Below, one piece after another: positions 6,722 through 8,505 of a stretch of 8,505 bases of DNA. The DNA comes from Syntrophomonadaceae bacterium. Lineage in GTDB: Bacteria > Bacillota > Dethiobacteria > DTU022. The translations under genes were made by a program, and so were the position numbers. The first letter of the stretch is position 1; every line of letters begins with the position of its first letter. A model generated the notes under the pieces. It searched no databases. It saw nothing but the letters and a program-made list of their open reading frames with translations, and was not told the DNA's origin. The stretch covers positions 1 to 8,505 of the forward strand of contig PWMM01000002.1 in NCBI GenBank assembly GCA_003558195.1, read 5' to 3'.

Positions 6722-6750
6722 ATAATACAGTAATGACCTTTAAAAGTCAA
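6722..6750 (-). promoter_or_regulatory. Sigma-A promoter of the metK riboswitch transcript
   Basis: TTGACT (6750-6745) and TATTAT (6727-6722) are separated by 17 nt, close to the consensus on both boxes. Transcription would start near 6715, about 15 nt before the SAM-I aptamer. The -35 box begins only 9 nt after the fabZ stop codon, so metK does not need read-through from fabZ. The -10 octamer GTATTATA is repeated in tandem at 6728-6713. Confidence 0.8.
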
Positions 6751-6758
6751 TTTTGTAA

Positions 6759-7208
6759 TCACACCTGGTCACGATCAACAAGGGCAAACCAGAGCTCACC
6801 GGAGGCAACTTTTTTATCATCTACAAAAGCTTCAGCATCACCTTTTCCGATATTCTGCCGCATCCCAGTCATTACAACACGCAATTGCAACTGATCACCA
6901 GGCTTAACCACCTGCTTAAAGCGGAAATTCTTTACAGCGCTAAAAACAGCCAGTTTGCCTTTATTGTTATCCATGCTTAGAACAACTACTGCCCCAAGCT
7001 GGGCTAACGCTTCAATTATTAACACACCGGGCATTACCGGAACATCTGGAAAATGACCTTGAAAAAAAGGTTCATTTGCTGAAACATTTTTGAAACCAGA
7101 AGCTTTTTCACCCGGAACAAGCTCTGTTAAACGATCTACGAGCAAGAAGGGATAGCGGTGCGGTAATACTGCCAGGATCTTTTGGATATCCAGGCTTTCT
7201 AAATTCAT
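6759..7208 (-). CDS. fabZ: 3-hydroxyacyl-[acyl-carrier-protein] dehydratase FabZ
   Basis: FabZ removes water from 3-hydroxyacyl-ACP in the type II fatty acid elongation cycle; it is a cytoplasmic hotdog-fold enzyme. The 149 residues match the family length. Visible signatures are LPHRYPFLLVDR (15-26), the catalytic His52 in FFQGHFPDVPVMPG (48-61), and the catalytic Glu66 in PGVLIIEALAQLGA (60-73). The start is ATG, with AGGAGG 7 nt upstream. No other fatty acid gene is in the window, so it is detached from a fab cluster here. cooC ends 79 nt upstream, with no terminator seen in the gap, so co-transcription with cooC is possible but no functional link is evident. The metK promoter begins 9 nt behind its stop. 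Confidence 0.96.
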   Translation of the reverse strand: MNLESLDIQKILAVLPHRYPFLLVDRLTELVPGEKASGFKNVSANEPFFQGHFPDVPVMPGVLIIEALAQLGAVVVLSMDNNKGKLAVFSAVKNFRFKQVVKPGDQLQLRVVMTGMRQNIGKGDAEAFVDDKKVASGELWFALVDRDQV

Positions 7209-7287
7209 ATACTATCCTCCTTTCTTACCGGCTTTTTATGATACCTGCATCTTTAATCGACTAACTCTCGAACCAGACTGTATAAAG

Positions 7288-8043
7288 TTAAAAAGAAACA
7301 CTTTGAAACAACTTGATAGAATCTTGCACAGCCCTAGAATCATCTGGCAAATTTAGAAGAGGCTGCCCATTTAAGTCATATTCAGCAACCATAGGGTCAT
7401 AACCGATTTCCCCTAAAAGTTGAAGCTCGCTTTTTTTAATCTCCTGATCAAGGGTCTGAGTTTCTCCGTCCCTGCTTCGACTGATAACCAGGCCCATCTT
7501 TGTCACATCTAGTTTAACTTTCTCCACTATCTCTCTAACTCTTTTGGCGGAACGGATACCCCTGGCTGTTGCATCGCTGGTAACAAGCAGTAAATCAACC
7601 ATAGGCAACAGCCGGCGGCTAAGATGTTCAAGGCCCGCTTCGTTATCAATAACCATATAATCATAATTTTTGCTTAATGTTTCCAGGTATTTTTTTAATA
7701 GATCATTGGGATAACAATAACAGCCCGGTCCTTCCGGGTTCCCCATTACCAAAAGATCGAATGCTTTTTCTTCCACCATTGCTCTACTCAGGCGATATTC
7801 AACAAAAACGTCTTTTGTCATCCCGCTGGGGACAGCTTTCGGATCTTTGGTATCCTCAAGGATCGAACTGACCGTTTCATTCACTTCAAGACCCAGTGCT
7901 TCATTCAAATTGGCATTAGCATCGGCATCAACGGTAAGGATATCTTTACCCATTTTTTCTCTCATGAGGTAACGAACCAGTAAAGCCGCTAAAGTAGTTT
8001 TTCCTGTTCCTCCTTTACCAGCTACTGCTACACGCATAGTCAT
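7288..8043 (-). CDS. cooC: CooC-type nickel CODH maturation ATPase
   Basis: A 251-residue MinD/ParA-class P-loop ATPase of the CooC group, which helps load nickel into the C-cluster of anaerobic carbon monoxide dehydrogenase or acts on CODH/ACS proteins. It shows the deviant Walker A GKGGTGKTT (9-17) with signature Lys10, TVDADANANLNEALG (37-51), the CooC hallmark GNPEGPGCYCYPN (101-113) whose Cys108-x-Cys110 pair binds metal at the dimer interface, and the Walker B-like YMVIDNEAGLEHLSRR (129-144). The start is ATG with GAGGAG about 9 nt upstream; a second ATG two codons on is also possible. No CODH structural gene is in the window. A CoxE/VWA gene lies upstream. Paralogues that serve related corrinoid or nickel proteins cannot be excluded, so the client is inferred. 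Confidence 0.9.
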   Translation of the reverse strand: MTMRVAVAGKGGTGKTTLAALLVRYLMREKMGKDILTVDADANANLNEALGLEVNETVSSILEDTKDPKAVPSGMTKDVFVEYRLSRAMVEEKAFDLLVMGNPEGPGCYCYPNDLLKKYLETLSKNYDYMVIDNEAGLEHLSRRLLPMVDLLLVTSDATARGIRSAKRVREIVEKVKLDVTKMGLVISRSRDGETQTLDQEIKKSELQLLGEIGYDPMVAEYDLNGQPLLNLPDDSRAVQDSIKLFQSVSF

Positions 8044-8269
8044 AATATCTTACTCCTCTCTCAACAATTATTTACTGCATAGATCAATGAGTTATCCTAC
8101 TAAATAAACTGTACTGGATTCACCAGTTCTCTGCAGTTATAACTTAACTTCTTAAAAGATATTTAAGTCATGATCCAGATAAAAATCCCTGCCATTCTTT
8201 AAAGCAATTTTGATGGGTATAAAGTAATGTTAAAAGAATAAATTGGGCTCTGATCAAATCATTTACTTT
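8044..8269. other. Intergenic gap between the VWA gene and cooC
   Basis: 226 nt without a supported gene. It holds a small nested inverted repeat at 8108-8137 (ACTG outside; ACTGG and CCAGT inside around ATTCA) with no T tract, and AT-rich runs. I see no convincing promoter or terminator, so it is unclear whether cooC shares a transcript with the upstream gene. Confidence 0.4.
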
Positions 8270-8505
8270 TTAAAAACGCCCTTGTAAAACCTCATCCAAC
8301 TGGGCTATAGTATTACAGGGCCACATATCTGTTAATACAGAGAACTCCCGGACTGATCGATGCTCATTCCATTGTTCCCGTGGAAGAGGGTTCAACCATA
8401 TTATTCTACCAACCCGATCATTAAGCCTCCTCAGTTCATCCATAGCATAATCAAGGGCAATAGTCCTGGTATCACTTACCACAATTATGGTAGTTCTCCT
8501 GTTGA
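8270..8505 (-). CDS. VWA domain CoxE-like protein, C-terminal fragment (cut by window edge)
   Basis: Only the last 77 residues are in the window; the frame is open to the edge, so the N-terminus lies beyond 8505. They read as the C-terminal end of a von Willebrand A domain of the CoxE-like group: a hydrophobic strand and metal-site segment TTIIVVSDTRT, then a helix, then the group's typical RIIWLNPLPREQW, followed by a short tail with VLTDMWPCNTIAQLDEVL. CoxE-like proteins usually work with a MoxR-type AAA+ ATPase in maturing metalloenzymes; CoxD and CoxE do so for the molybdenum CO dehydrogenase. Such an ATPase would be expected beyond the window, but that is inference. A GTG at 8482 lies inside the conserved strand and is not the true start. 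The gene lies 226 nt before cooC. Confidence 0.8.
   Translation of the reverse strand, partial: NRRTTIIVVSDTRTIALDYAMDELRRLNDRVGRIIWLNPLPREQWNEHRSVREFSVLTDMWPCNTIAQLDEVLQGRF

Noticed and set aside
8108..8137. Nested inverted repeat before cooC, considered as a terminator or operator
   Set aside because: The stem is only 5 bp with a separated 4-bp outer part, and no T tract follows on either strand.
1..8505. CRISPR array, transposon ends, tRNA or rRNA genes
   Set aside because: No regularly spaced repeats, transposase motifs, tRNA cloverleaf or rRNA segments were seen on either strand.

Overview
The window reads as chromosomal DNA from an anaerobic, Gram-positive Clostridia-type bacterium, possibly from the Peptococcaceae or a relative; that placement is inference from gene content. 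Supporting signs are the long-form ribosome hibernation factor, a SAM-I riboswitch in front of metK, strong AGGAGG ribosome binding sites with GTG starts, a RecD2-type helicase without RecBC, and a CooC-type nickel CODH maturation ATPase. All supported genes lie on the minus strand, so transcription runs from high to low coordinates.

In transcription order: (1) 8505-8270, the C-terminal end of a VWA/CoxE-like protein cut by the window edge. (2) 8043-7288, a CooC-type P-loop ATPase. (3) 7208-6759, fabZ, a hydroxyacyl-ACP dehydratase with no other fatty acid gene nearby. (4) 6750-6562, a sigma-A promoter, SAM-I aptamer and intrinsic terminator that make up the control leader of metK (6336-5149). 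(5) 4967-2772, recD2, whose family-conserved N-terminus can only be read if translation begins at a CTG codon placed 7 nt behind a perfect AGGAGG. (6) 2717-1905, a ComF-family phosphoribosyltransferase. (7) 1807-1268, hpf, preceded by a sequence that fits the sigma-H promoter consensus. (8) 1201-86, an uncharacterised protein with a degenerate nucleotidyltransferase-like N-terminal half. A hairpin at 31-60 may end this last transcript.

The genes are mostly housekeeping. metK is under SAM feedback. recD2 and comF (DNA repair and DNA uptake) are closely spaced and probably co-transcribed. hpf has its own stationary-phase-type promoter. The upstream end belongs to a CODH-maturation-type neighbourhood. 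I found no mobile element, CRISPR array, tRNA or rRNA, and no clearly new system. The points most worth a second look are the CTG start of recD2, the sigma-H-type promoter of hpf, the long post-terminator leader of metK, the CooC/CoxE pairing, and the last gene, which has lost the usual nucleotidyltransferase active-site residues.
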